DNA of 64,000 nt from UBA6912 sp963792895. Its GTDB lineage: Bacteria > Actinomycetota > Acidimicrobiia > Spongiisociales > UBA5794. Below, one piece after another: positions 36,290 to 45,375 of the stretch; positions within the stretch are counted from its first letter, which is position 1, and the number at the start of each line of letters is the position of its first letter. A model generated the notes under the pieces. The model ran no database searches, had not been told where the DNA came from, and worked only from the letters and a program-made list of their open reading frames with translations. Location: the NCBI GenBank assembly GCA_963792895.1, contig CAWBYA010000007.1:682001-746000 (forward strand), written 5' to 3'. A program made the translations under genes and the position numbers.

Positions 36290-37294
36290 ATGAACTTCTG
36301 GCTTGCGCTGGTGGTGAAGGTGGTGGCGATCCTCGCCGTCATGCTTCCTGCGGCGCTCGTGATCATCTTCGGTGAGCTGAAGATCTCGGCCCACATCCAG
36401 AGCAGGATCGGCCCCTACTTCGCCGGCGGTCGGTGGGGCTGGGCGCAGCCGCTGGCAGATGGGCTCAAGTTCCTGCAGAAGGAAGATCTCGTCCCTGCGG
36501 CTGCGGACGCCACCGTCTACAAGCTGGCGCCCTACGTCGTGCTGATGGGCACGCTCGCCACGTTCGTGATCATCCCGTTCGGTCCCGACCTCGTCCCCGA
36601 GAACCTCGATCTCGGCATCTTCTACCTCCTTGCGGTGTCGTCGCTGTCGACGCTGGGGGTGTTGATGGCCGGCTGGGCCTCCGGCAACAAGTACTCCCTC
36701 ATCGGCGGGCTGCGCGCCGCTGCCCAGCTCATCGCTTACGAGCTGCCCCTGGTCCTCGCTGCCGTCGCCGTTGCCGTCCAGGCAGGGACGATGTCGCTCA
36801 GCGGCATCGTCGAGGCGCAGGCCACCGGAGAGATCTTCGGGCTCAACATCCATCTTCCGTACGTCCTCACCGGCCAGGTGATCGGCTTTGCGATCTTCCT
36901 GGTAGCCAGCCTCGCCGAGCTGAGCCGAACTCCGTTCGACATGCCGATTGCCGAGTCGGAGCTCACGATGGGTTACCTCACCGAGTACTCCGGGATCCGT
37001 TTCACGATGTTCTTCCTCGGCGAGTACGCCGGCATGGTGTCCCTGGCTGCCGTTGCCGCAACCCTCTACCTCGGCGGGTATTGGGTACCCGGCCTGTCCG
37101 GTGATGTGCTCAACTTCGTCGGCCCGGTGATCCTGCTCGGCAAGGTCCTGCTGCTGGCATTCATCTTCATCTGGATGCGATGGACCTTCCCGCGGCTGCG
37201 GGAGGACCAGCTGCAGACCCTGGCGTGGAAGTGGCTCATCCCGGCGGCGCTCGTCAACATCGTGGTGACCGCAGTCTTCAAGGTGGTGATGTGA
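36290..37294 (+). CDS. nuoH: Complex I subunit H (second operon)
   Basis: 334 aa, eight helices. AHIQSRIGPYFAGGRWGWAQ is the first loop (RIGP form), and LSRTPFDMPIAESELTMGYL the quinone-channel loop with acidic residues. ATG at 36290 follows GGCGGTGAGG. Overlaps nuoI by one base (TGATG). The loop sequence RTPFDMPIAESEL differs from operon 1 (RPPFDLVEAESEI), so the operons are not recent duplicates. Confidence 0.95.
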   Translation: MNFWLALVVKVVAILAVMLPAALVIIFGELKISAHIQSRIGPYFAGGRWGWAQPLADGLKFLQKEDLVPAAADATVYKLAPYVVLMGTLATFVIIPFGPDLVPENLDLGIFYLLAVSSLSTLGVLMAGWASGNKYSLIGGLRAAAQLIAYELPLVLAAVAVAVQAGTMSLSGIVEAQATGEIFGLNIHLPYVLTGQVIGFAIFLVASLAELSRTPFDMPIAESELTMGYLTEYSGIRFTMFFLGEYAGMVSLAAVAATLYLGGYWVPGLSGDVLNFVGPVILLGKVLLLAFIFIWMRWTFPRLREDQLQTLAWKWLIPAALVNIVVTAVFKVVM

Positions 37295-37761
37295 TGGCCG
37301 ACTCCGGCTTCCCGCTGAAGGGCCTCCTCACCGGGATGAAGGTCACGATGAAGGAGCTCCTCAAGAAGCCCATCACCGTCAACTACCCGCTCGAGAAGGA
37401 GACGCCGGTGCCCAGGGCCCGCGGCGTCATCGCTCTCGACATCGAAGCCTGCACCGTGTGCATGCTGTGCGCCCGTGAGTGCCCGGATTGGTGCATCTAC
37501 ATCGAGGGCCACAAGGAAGAGGTTCCACCCGCCACCGAGGGCGGCAGGGTGCGCGCCAGGGCGAAGCTCGACCGCTTCGACATCGACTATGCGCTGTGCA
37601 TGTACTGCGGGATCTGCGTAGAGGTCTGCCCCTTCGATGCCCTGTTCTGGAGCCCCGATTACGAGTACAGCGAGTACAAGATCAGCGCCATGCTCCACGA
37701 CAAGGAGCGGCTGACGGAGTGGCTCGAAACCGTCCCCGAACCACCTGCGCTGGAGAAGTGA
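37294..37761 (+). CDS. nuoI: Complex I subunit I (two 4Fe-4S clusters, second operon)
   Basis: 155 aa. Cluster motifs CTVCMLCARECPDWC and CMYCGICVEVCPFDA. Usual family length, without the repeat-encoded tail of operon 1. In a complex without NuoEFG, this subunit would be the natural entry point for electrons from a soluble donor such as ferredoxin; that is inference from known 11-subunit complexes. Overlaps nuoJ by one base. Confidence 0.95.
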   Translation: MADSGFPLKGLLTGMKVTMKELLKKPITVNYPLEKETPVPRARGVIALDIEACTVCMLCARECPDWCIYIEGHKEEVPPATEGGRVRARAKLDRFDIDYALCMYCGICVEVCPFDALFWSPDYEYSEYKISAMLHDKERLTEWLETVPEPPALEK

Positions 37762-38312
37762 TGGATTTCGGCGATTGGATCTCCACACCGCAGAACTGGG
37801 TGTTCCTCGTGATCGCCCTTCCGATGCTGTTCTCCGGATTCAAGGTGGTGCAGACGTCGAACGTGGTGCATGCGGTGCTCTACCTCGTGGCCACCCTGGC
37901 CGGGTCGGCAGCACTGTTCATCCTCCTCGGCGCCGAATTCGTCGCGTGGACGGTCGTGCTCGTGTACATCGGCGCCGTCATCGTGCTGTTCTTGTTCGGG
38001 ATCATGATCACGAGAGCCCCTCTGGGGGTTGACGCATCACTCAGCCATCCGATGCGGGTCCGGATCGCGGCGGCCGTCGTCGCCTTCGTGCTGTTTGCCC
38101 TCGTCGGCGGGGCGATGCTCGCCGAGTTCTCCAATCGGGCGATCCCCGAGGCACTCGATGCGACACGAACCGAAGCGATCGGCATATCGATCTTCCAACG
38201 CTTCGTCATCCCGTTCGAGGTGGTGTCCGTGGTGCTGCTCGCCGCCCTCATCGGCGGCATCGTGCTCGCCAGGCGCGACCCAGCTCCGGACGAGCAAGGA
38301 GTGGGCTTGTGA
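37761..38312 (+). CDS. nuoJ: Complex I subunit J (second operon)
   Basis: 183 aa, five membrane helices; VAWTVVLVYIGAVIVLFLFG is the conserved third helix. ATG at 37761 overlaps the nuoI stop. A 7-bp-period array starts 8 nt beyond the stop and occupies most of the gap to nuoK. Confidence 0.93.
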   Translation: MDFGDWISTPQNWVFLVIALPMLFSGFKVVQTSNVVHAVLYLVATLAGSAALFILLGAEFVAWTVVLVYIGAVIVLFLFGIMITRAPLGVDASLSHPMRVRIAAAVVAFVLFALVGGAMLAEFSNRAIPEALDATRTEAIGISIFQRFVIPFEVVSVVLLAALIGGIVLARRDPAPDEQGVGL

Positions 38313-38319
38313 TTCGCCT

Positions 38320-38354
38320 CGAATACCCAGTAGCGAGTACCGAGTGCCTCGCAC
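38320..38354 (+). repeat. 7-bp-period array (GAGTACC type) between nuoJ and nuoK
   Basis: CGAATAC CCAGTAG CGAGTAC CGAGTGC CTCGCAC: a third sequence class with the same 7-bp period, beginning 8 nt after the nuoJ stop at 38312. Degenerate but clearly periodic. Confidence 0.65.
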
Positions 38355-38376
38355 GTCGCTCCGAAGGAGTGACCCC

Positions 38377-38682
38377 GTGCTGATCAACCAGTTCCTCCTG
38401 CTCGGCGCCGCCCTCTTCGCCCTGGGTGTGTACGGCGTCCTGACTCGGCGCAACGCCGTGATGGTGCTGCTCTCGGTCGAGCTGATGCTTGCGGCCGTGA
38501 ACATCAACTTCGTTGCCTTCGACCGGCTCATCGGGGACGAGCTCGCGGGCGGACAGATCTTCGCCCTCTTCCTCATCGCCGTCGCAGCCGCCGAGGTGGG
38601 CATCGGCCTCGCCATCATTCTCCTCATCTTCCGCAACCGCCGCTCGGCCAATGTCGACGAACTGGATCTGTTGAAGCTATGA
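38377..38682 (+). CDS. nuoK: Complex I subunit K (second operon)
   Basis: 101 aa from a GTG at 38377 with GAAGGAGTG upstream. Three helices, buried glutamates in LLSVELMLAAVNINF and AAAEVGIGLAI. Followed by 178 bp before nuoL in which I see no gene. Confidence 0.94.
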   Translation: MLINQFLLLGAALFALGVYGVLTRRNAVMVLLSVELMLAAVNINFVAFDRLIGDELAGGQIFALFLIAVAAAEVGIGLAIILLIFRNRRSANVDELDLLKL

Positions 38683-38860
38683 GCTGCGAGACGGGCACCC
38701 CCTATGTGACGCTGCGCTCCGTCGTCGACGGGGTGGGTTCCGTCGCCTCTGCGACGGCCAGTCCCATGGAGGCTGCGCCGGCCGCAAGCGCTCCTCGCAC
38801 GACACGCCTCGGGAGATGGCTGCGGGGTCGCCGGCCGGCGGGCCGGAGGGGGGCGCCGGC

Positions 38861-40987
38861 ATGCTGACAGCGATCGCTCTGAAGGCCGCTCCGCTCATCC
38901 TCGCAACCGCCGAGGAGGGCGCTGAGCACGGCGCCGAGGTCTTCTCCGACGGTGGGGTCGTCGCTCAGCTGGCGTGGCTGATCCCAGTCGTGCCGATGGT
39001 GATGGCGTTCCTGATCGTGTTCTTCGGCAAGCGCTCCCCGCTCAAGGGCTGGGGCATGGCGGTCGGCACGATGGGCTTTGTGGCGCTCTACGGCATCGTT
39101 CTGTTCGGGATGAACCTCGGCGAGGGCATCACCTACCAAGGCTCGGTGTGGCTCGCCGACATCGGTACGACGGCCTTCGGCACGCTGTCGATCGAGTGGG
39201 GATGGATGGTCGACGGACTGTCGATCATGATGTACTTCGTCGTCGGCGTCGTGGGTCTCCTCGTGTTCATCTACGCCAAGGGCTACATGCATGGCGACAT
39301 CCGGTACACCTGGTTCTTCGCCTCCTTCACCTTGTTCGCCGGCGGGATGCTCGTGCTGGTGTCGGCGCCGAACCTCATTCAGCTCATCGTCGGCTGGGAG
39401 CTGGTGGGCGTTGCGTCGTGGCTGCTCATCGGCCACTACTGGGAGGAGCACGAGAACTCATCAGCGGCGATCAAGGCGTTCCTCACCAACAAGGTCGCCG
39501 ATGCCGCATTGTTCATCGGGGCGATCATCGTCGGGCTCACCGTCGGGTCTTTCAAGTTCACCGACATCATGAGCGTCGTCGCCGAAGGCGGTCCCGGCTC
39601 GGCGCTCGCCAGGTACGGGTTCTGGGCGGGGCTCGCCCTCTTCATCGGAGCGATGGGCAAGAGCGCCCAGTTCCCGCTGCACGTGTGGCTACCGGACGCC
39701 ATGGCCGGCCCGACGCCCGTCTCTGCCCTCATGCACGCTGCGACGATGGTGACGGCGGGCGTCTACCTCATCGGGCGGATGTTCCCGTTCTACCTCGCGG
39801 AGGGCTTCGGCGACGAGGTGCGGTCGATCATCATCGTCATCGGCGCCATCACGCTGCTCCTCACGGGCCTCATCGCGCTCGTGCAAGACGACATCAAGAA
39901 GGTGCTGGCGTACTCGACGCTGTCGCAGCTCGGGTACATGGTGACGGCCATGGGGGCAGGCGCCTACACGGCCGGGCTGTTCCACCTGTTCACCCACGCG
40001 TTCTTCAAGGCACTCCTGTTCCTCGGGGCCGGGTCGGTGATCCATGCCGTGCACTCCAACGACATGTCCGACATGGGTGGACTCCGCAAGTACATGCCAC
40101 AGACCTTCTGGACCTTCGTCATCGGTTCGGTAGCCCTCGCCGGGATCTTCCCGCTTGCCGGCTTCTGGTCGAAGGACGAGATCCTCGCCTCGATCTCGTA
40201 TGCCGGATCTGCGGAGTCGGGATTCACGACGGCGCAGGGCGGGGCCGACCTCGCCTCGTTCATCCTCTGGGTTGCGATCGCCGGCGCCTTCATCACCGCT
40301 TTCTACATGACGCGGGCGGTCTGGCTCACCTTCTTTGGTGAGTACAAGGGCCACGGCCAACCCCACGAGTCTCCGAAGGTGATGACCTACCCGCTGATCG
40401 GGCTCGCCTCGTTTGCGGTTGTCGCCGGGCTGATCAACATCCCCGGCGTCACCGAGTACTTCACCGAGACCGTCGGCACGCGCTTCTTCACGGTCTTCGA
40501 CCACCACGCCAAGAGCATCGACGTCACGCTCGCCCTGCTCGGCACCGCTGCCGCGCTCCTGGGCATCGGGCTCGGCTACAGCTTGTGGGGAAAGGACGCC
40601 GCAACCCAGGCGGAACGCGACAGGTTCAGCATCCCCGTCCTGTACCCGCTGCTGCGGCACAAGTACTACATCGACGACTTCTACATGGGGGGCATCATCC
40701 GGCCGGTGCGCGGCCCCCTGGCCCGAGCGGTGGATTGGTTCAACGGCCACGTGCTCGACTTCGTCGTCAACGGCGCCGGGTTCCTGGCCAAGGGCATCGG
40801 CAAGGTGGTCTACGCCTTCGATCAGCGCGGCATCGACGGCGCTATCAACGCTTCAGGGGCGGCGACCAGCGCATCCGGAGGGTTGCTGAGGCGCATCCAG
40901 AGTGGTCGGGTGCAGCAGTACGCCACATTGCTGATCGCAGGCACCGTCCTGCTCGTCGGCGGATTCGTCCTTTTCCAACAGCTCTGA
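38861..40987 (+). CDS. nuoL: Complex I subunit L (second operon)
   Basis: 708 aa from the ATG at 38861 (MLTAIALKAAP), preceded by GGAGGGGGG at good spacing; an upstream in-frame start at 38816 would add a Gly-rich stretch. WELVGVASWLLIGHYW, GKSAQFPLHVWLPDAMAGPT, HAATMVTAGVYLIGRM and SGFWSKDEI-type landmarks (here AGFWSKDEILAS) are intact. It has a longer N-terminus and C-terminal region than NuoL of operon 1. Confidence 0.94.
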   Translation: MLTAIALKAAPLILATAEEGAEHGAEVFSDGGVVAQLAWLIPVVPMVMAFLIVFFGKRSPLKGWGMAVGTMGFVALYGIVLFGMNLGEGITYQGSVWLADIGTTAFGTLSIEWGWMVDGLSIMMYFVVGVVGLLVFIYAKGYMHGDIRYTWFFASFTLFAGGMLVLVSAPNLIQLIVGWELVGVASWLLIGHYWEEHENSSAAIKAFLTNKVADAALFIGAIIVGLTVGSFKFTDIMSVVAEGGPGSALARYGFWAGLALFIGAMGKSAQFPLHVWLPDAMAGPTPVSALMHAATMVTAGVYLIGRMFPFYLAEGFGDEVRSIIIVIGAITLLLTGLIALVQDDIKKVLAYSTLSQLGYMVTAMGAGAYTAGLFHLFTHAFFKALLFLGAGSVIHAVHSNDMSDMGGLRKYMPQTFWTFVIGSVALAGIFPLAGFWSKDEILASISYAGSAESGFTTAQGGADLASFILWVAIAGAFITAFYMTRAVWLTFFGEYKGHGQPHESPKVMTYPLIGLASFAVVAGLINIPGVTEYFTETVGTRFFTVFDHHAKSIDVTLALLGTAAALLGIGLGYSLWGKDAATQAERDRFSIPVLYPLLRHKYYIDDFYMGGIIRPVRGPLARAVDWFNGHVLDFVVNGAGFLAKGIGKVVYAFDQRGIDGAINASGAATSASGGLLRRIQSGRVQQYATLLIAGTVLLVGGFVLFQQL

Positions 40988-41008
40988 GACAACGGGAGGA
41001 ACGCACAC

Positions 41009-42596
41009 ATGGGTTGGTTCGAGAACGGATGGGGCCTGAGCCTCGTGGTGTTCCTGCCCCTGGTCGGGGCCGCGGCGGTGCTCGCCATTCCCAAGGCGAA
41101 CGAGCAAGCCCAGAAGGCGACCGGCCTGCTGTTCGCCGGCGCGTCCTTCGTGTTGTCGGTCGTGCTGGCGATCCAGTTCGATTACAGCAATGCCAAGGAT
41201 TACCAGTTCGGGACCGACCTGTCGTGGATCAGTGCGATCAACTCCCGGTTCATCATCGGGCTCGACGGCATCTCGTTGCCGCTCCTCGTGCTGTCCACGT
41301 TCATCACCGTGCTCGCCATCGTGTATTCGTGGGAGCACTGGCCCGAGCCGCACAACCCCAAGGCGTTCCTGGCCCTGATCCTCGTGCTCGCCACCGGGAT
41401 GGCCGGGACCTTCGTGGCGCTCGACCTCATCCTCTTCTTCGTGTTCTTCGAGGTCGTTCTGCTGCCGATGTACTTCATGATCGGGATCTGGGGCGACCGC
41501 AACGAGGTGACGCTGCCCGTCTTCAAGCACACGACTGAGATGCGGCTCTATGCCTCGATCAAGTTCTTCCTGTTCACGCTGTTCGGCTCGGCGTTCATGC
41601 TGCTGGGCTTCCTCGCGCTCTACTTCAAGTCGGGTGAGTTCAACAACGGCGTGAACACCTTCAGCATGGAGGTGCTCTCGGAAATCGGCCGGGCCGGTCT
41701 CTGGGGAGCAACCTTCGGGTTCTGGGTGTTCGCCGCGCTCTTCCTCGGCTTCGCGGTGAAGGTCCCGATGTTCCCCTTCCACACCTGGCTGCCCGATGCG
41801 CATACCGCGGCCCCGACGGTCGGGTCGGTGCTCCTGGCTGCGATCCTCCTGAAGCTCGGCACCTACGCCTTCGTGCGGATCAGCCTGCCGATTCTCCCCG
41901 ATCAGGCCGCAGAACTGGGCGCCTGCCATCGGCATCCTCGCCGTGATCGGCATCATCTATGCGTCGTTGGCGTGTCTCGCCCAGACCGACATGAAGCGTC
42001 TCATCGCGTTCTCGTCGGTCGGCCACATGGGCTTCGTGATGCTCGGCATCGCAACGCTCACCGACATCGGCATCAACGCAGCCATCATCGGGATGGTTGC
42101 CCACGGTGTCATCACCGGTCTTCTGTTCTTCGTTGCCGGTTCGATGTCGCACCGCTACCACACGAGAGAGATGGCGCTCCTCGGCGGCAATCAGAAACTG
42201 ATGCCGATCATGGGTGGCATCCTGGGTTTCACCGCAATGGCGTCGCTCGGTCTCCCCGGCCTCGCCGGCTTCTGGGGCGAGTTCATGTCGCTGCTCGCCG
42301 CGTTCAACCCGCTCGACGGACTGTCTGACAGCCTGTTCCGGACGCTGATGGTGATCGGTGCGGTCGGCACCGTGCTTGCAGCCGGTTACCTGCTGTGGAT
42401 GCTCCAGAAGGTCAACTTCGGCGAGCCCGGGGAGCGGTGGGCCGGGCACACCTTCCACGACGTCGATGCGTACGAGATGGCGGCGTGGGCGCCGCTCATC
42501 GTCTCGATCATCGCCATCGGTGTGTTCCCGCGCCTCGTGTTCGGTGCGACCAACGACGCCGTCGTCGAGCTCGTCGCCAAGGCGTTCGGGGGCTGA
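41009..42596 (+). CDS. nuoM: Complex I subunit M (second operon; one-base frameshift near 41924)
   Basis: Homology is continuous from ATG 41009 (MGWFENGWGLS) through FVFFEVVLLPMYFMIGIWG and AVKVPMFPFHTWLPDAHTA to about codon 305, then moves one base to the frame IGILAVIGIIYASLACLAQ and ends at 42596. Length is 3n+1; dropping one base near CGCCTGCC (about 41924) restores a ~528-residue NuoM. Sequence error is likelier than inactivation, since both flanks are fully conserved (GLAGFWGEFMSLL, YLLWMLQKVNFGE). Confidence 0.9.
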
Positions 42597-42600
42597 TCGG

Positions 42601-44125
42601 GTGAACATCGACTATCACGCGCTGCTACCCGAGATCATCCTCGGGGTCACGGTCCTCGCCGTGCTCGGTGCCGACCTGCTGCGCATCCCCAAGTACTGGA
42701 CGGCGGTGATCGGTCTCGTCGGGTTGTTCGCCGCTTTCGTACCGGTGCTCACGCTCGGGCTGTGCGACTCCTTCTCGTTCTGCACCGAACCCGCCGGCGC
42801 CCAGCGGGTGCTCTTCGGCGGCTCGTACGTCGTCGAGACCTTCTCCCTCGTACTCAAAGGCCTGTTCCTCGGCGCAACGTTCGTAGCGGTGCTGCTGTCC
42901 GTCGGCTACATAGAGGACGATCGCTACTGGCAGGGCGAGTTCTACTTCCTGATGCTCTGCTCGGCGCTCGGTGCCGTCGTCATCGCCTCCAGCCGGGACC
43001 TCGTGACGCTGTTCGTTGCGCTCGAGCTGGTCACCGGGCCGACCTTCCTGCTCGCCGGGTGGCGGAAGGGCGACCCGCGGTCGAACGAGGCCGCGCTGAA
43101 GTACTTCATCATCGGGGTGCTGTCTGCTGCCATCCTCTTGTTCGGGATGTCACTCGTGTACGGCTACACGGGCGAGCTCACGTTTGGCGGCATCAGGGCG
43201 TCCATCGGCCGCGCTCGGCGACTCTGCGCTGCTCACCATCGGAGTCATCCTGACGCTGCTCGGCTTTGCGTTCAAGGTGTCCGCCGTGCCGTTCCACTTC
43301 TGGACGCCGGACACCTACCAAGGCGCCCCGATACCGGTGACCGCGTATCTGTCCGTTGTGTCGAAGACGGCGGGGTTCGTCGGGCTGCTGACGCTGTGCT
43401 ACCTCGCCTTTGCCGACCTGCGGTCCGTCTGGGGGCCGCTGCTCTGGATCCTCGCCGCACTGTCGATGACGGTCGGCAACCTGATCGCCGTCCGCCAGGA
43501 CGACATCGTCCGGCTGCTCGGCTATTCGTCGATCGCGCAGGGCGGCTTCATCCTGGTTCCCTTCGGGGCTGCGGTGGCTGCCAACGTCACGGGCGCCCAA
43601 TTGGAGCAGGCGTTCTTCGCCACCGTGACCTACCTGCTGATCTATGCGGTCATGAACCTGGGAGCGTTTGCCGTGGTGATTGCGGGTGCCAACCGGTTGA
43701 AGAGCACCGCCATCGCCGACTGGGGCGGGTTTGGCTCCTATGCCCCCGGGCTCGCCGGGCTGCTCGCGTTGTTCTTCGCGTCCCTGGCCGGGATCCCTCC
43801 GATCGCCGGATGGTTCGCCAAGCTGGTCATGTTCTCGTCGGTGCTCGGTGTCGACAACGGCTGGGCGACCGCACTTGCGGTGATCGCCGTGATCAACTCG
43901 GTGATTGCCTTCTACTACTACGCCAAGGTCATCAAGTCCGCATGGTTCGACCCGGTCCCCGCGTCTGTGCCGGCGGCCGACTTCAAGGGCATGGGCTGGA
44001 CGGTGTCGCCGCCGCTGCGGCTGGCCCTCGTGCTCACCGCGATCGGCGTGCTGGTCATCGGGTTCTACCCAGACGTCATCGCAGACGTGGGCGATGTCGC
44101 CAAGACAGTTGCCGTCGGCTTCTGA
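42601..44125 (+). CDS. nuoN: Complex I subunit N (second operon; one-base frameshift near 43207)
   Basis: GTG start at 42601. VALELVTGPTFLLAGW carries the TM5 Glu; after TFGGIRASI the frame moves by one base to AALGDSALLTIGVILTLLGF, and GFAFKVSAVPFHFWTPDTYQ and GIPPIAGWFAKLVMF follow. Removing one G from ATCGGCC near 43207 restores a 507-residue protein. Length is 3n+1 as in nuoM and in nuoN of operon 1. Last gene of the 11-gene operon. Confidence 0.9.
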
Positions 44126-44251
44126 ACGGGGAGTCGTTTTCCTCCCAGGTCGTGCCTTTCGGCAACTGCACGGCGGCGCCGTTCTGAGCACACTTCTAGC
44201 GCTGAGGACGACCGCCGCTGAGAGGCTGAATGTCCGACGACGGGCAGCCTG

Positions 44252-45362
44252 TTGAGCTTCCGTCCAACCATGCGTATCCCGGTGGCCATACCGGTGGCGG
44301 GCACCATCGGCTGGCTCTTCGCGATGTTCATCGTCAACCCGGTGTTCTCCCTCGTTGCCGCCGGAGTGGCGGTCGCTGTCTACGCCGTTCTCCTCCGCAG
44401 CCACCTCCGCGCCCCGTTCGGTGACAGTCGCAGCGGGCTCTTCGTCGCCCTCGCCGAGTGGGCCGCAAGAAGGTCAGCGTGCTGCCCGATTCATCGGATC
44501 GGGCGTGGAAACCCAATCTGCTCGTGCCGGTCGAGGATCCCGGCGAGGTCCGCGGCACGTTCCGCTTCATCACGTCGCTCACGTACCCGCGAGGCAGCGC
44601 CAAGCTGCTCGGGCTGACCACAGACGGCGAAGGCGTGCAGGCTGCGCAAGCGGTTGCCGATACACGCCAAGAGCTTCCAGAAGTCCGGTGTGTTCGCATC
44701 CTCGTCCGTCGTCTCGGCGGACGACTTCGGCGAAGGCGTTTCTGCATCGATGCAGTCGCTCTCCTCCGCCTTCTTCCGCCCCAACCCCTTGTTCGCCGCC
44801 CTCCCGGACAAGCCCGATCGGGAGGAGGCCTTTCGCCGTCTCTTTCCCCGGCCGGCGCGTACGGCCTCGGGGTGATCCTTTTCGCCGATCACCCGAAGGC
44901 GGGGCTTGGTCTCGAGGGAACCATCAACCTGTGGGTGCGGCCATCCAGCACTGGGTGGGAGGAAGGCATCAAGCAGACGAACCTGGACTTGGCGCTGCTC
45001 GTCGCCTACGTGCTTCGCAAGAACTGGAAGGCCGAGCTGAACCTGATCACGCTGGTTCGCGACGAGACCGCGGTCGAATCACAGCGAACCCGGCTCGTCG
45101 AGCTGATGCAGCTCTCGCATTCGCGGCACGTGCTGGTTGCCGTCGGGACTTTCCCCGTGCGGTCGAGGAGTTCCCCGCCGACCTCAACCCTGTTCGGGAT
45201 GCAGCCCGACCTCGACTTCGACGTCTGTCGGTCCCTGATGGCTGCTGGGCGTGGTCCGCGGTCTTCGTGAAAGGATCGGGCAAGGAGAACGACTCGCCTG
45301 ACACACACCCAGCCGTGCCTTCCCGGTGGAGCAGTGTTCGCGGCCCGACCGCAAGGCGGTAG
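44252..45362 (+). pseudogene. 5'-truncated, multiply frameshifted SLC12-type (cation-chloride cotransporter-like) permease
   Basis: Only the end of the transporter remains. The last two membrane helices are seen (SFRPTMRIPVAIPVAGTIGW, VFSLVAAGVAVAVYAVLLRS), then the C-terminal cytoplasmic domain in fragments: KKVSVLPDSSDRAWKPNLLV, KSFQKSGVFASSSVVSADDF, GLEGTINLWVRPSSTGWEEG, NWKAELNLITLVRDE and VFVKGSGKEND. Frame changes occur near 44465, 44650, 44850, 45160 and 45230. The first ten helices are absent; nuoN ends 126 bp upstream, so there is no room for them. I infer a genuine deletion plus decay or misassembly. Confidence 0.7.
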
Positions 45363-45375
45363 CCTCGGCAGCCTC

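Noticed and set aside
35994..36293. Open frame across the 54-bp repeats giving an 18-residue tandem peptide
   Set aside because: It starts inside nuoD in another frame, has no ribosome site, and the unit is better explained by its DNA hairpins; being a multiple of three is not enough.
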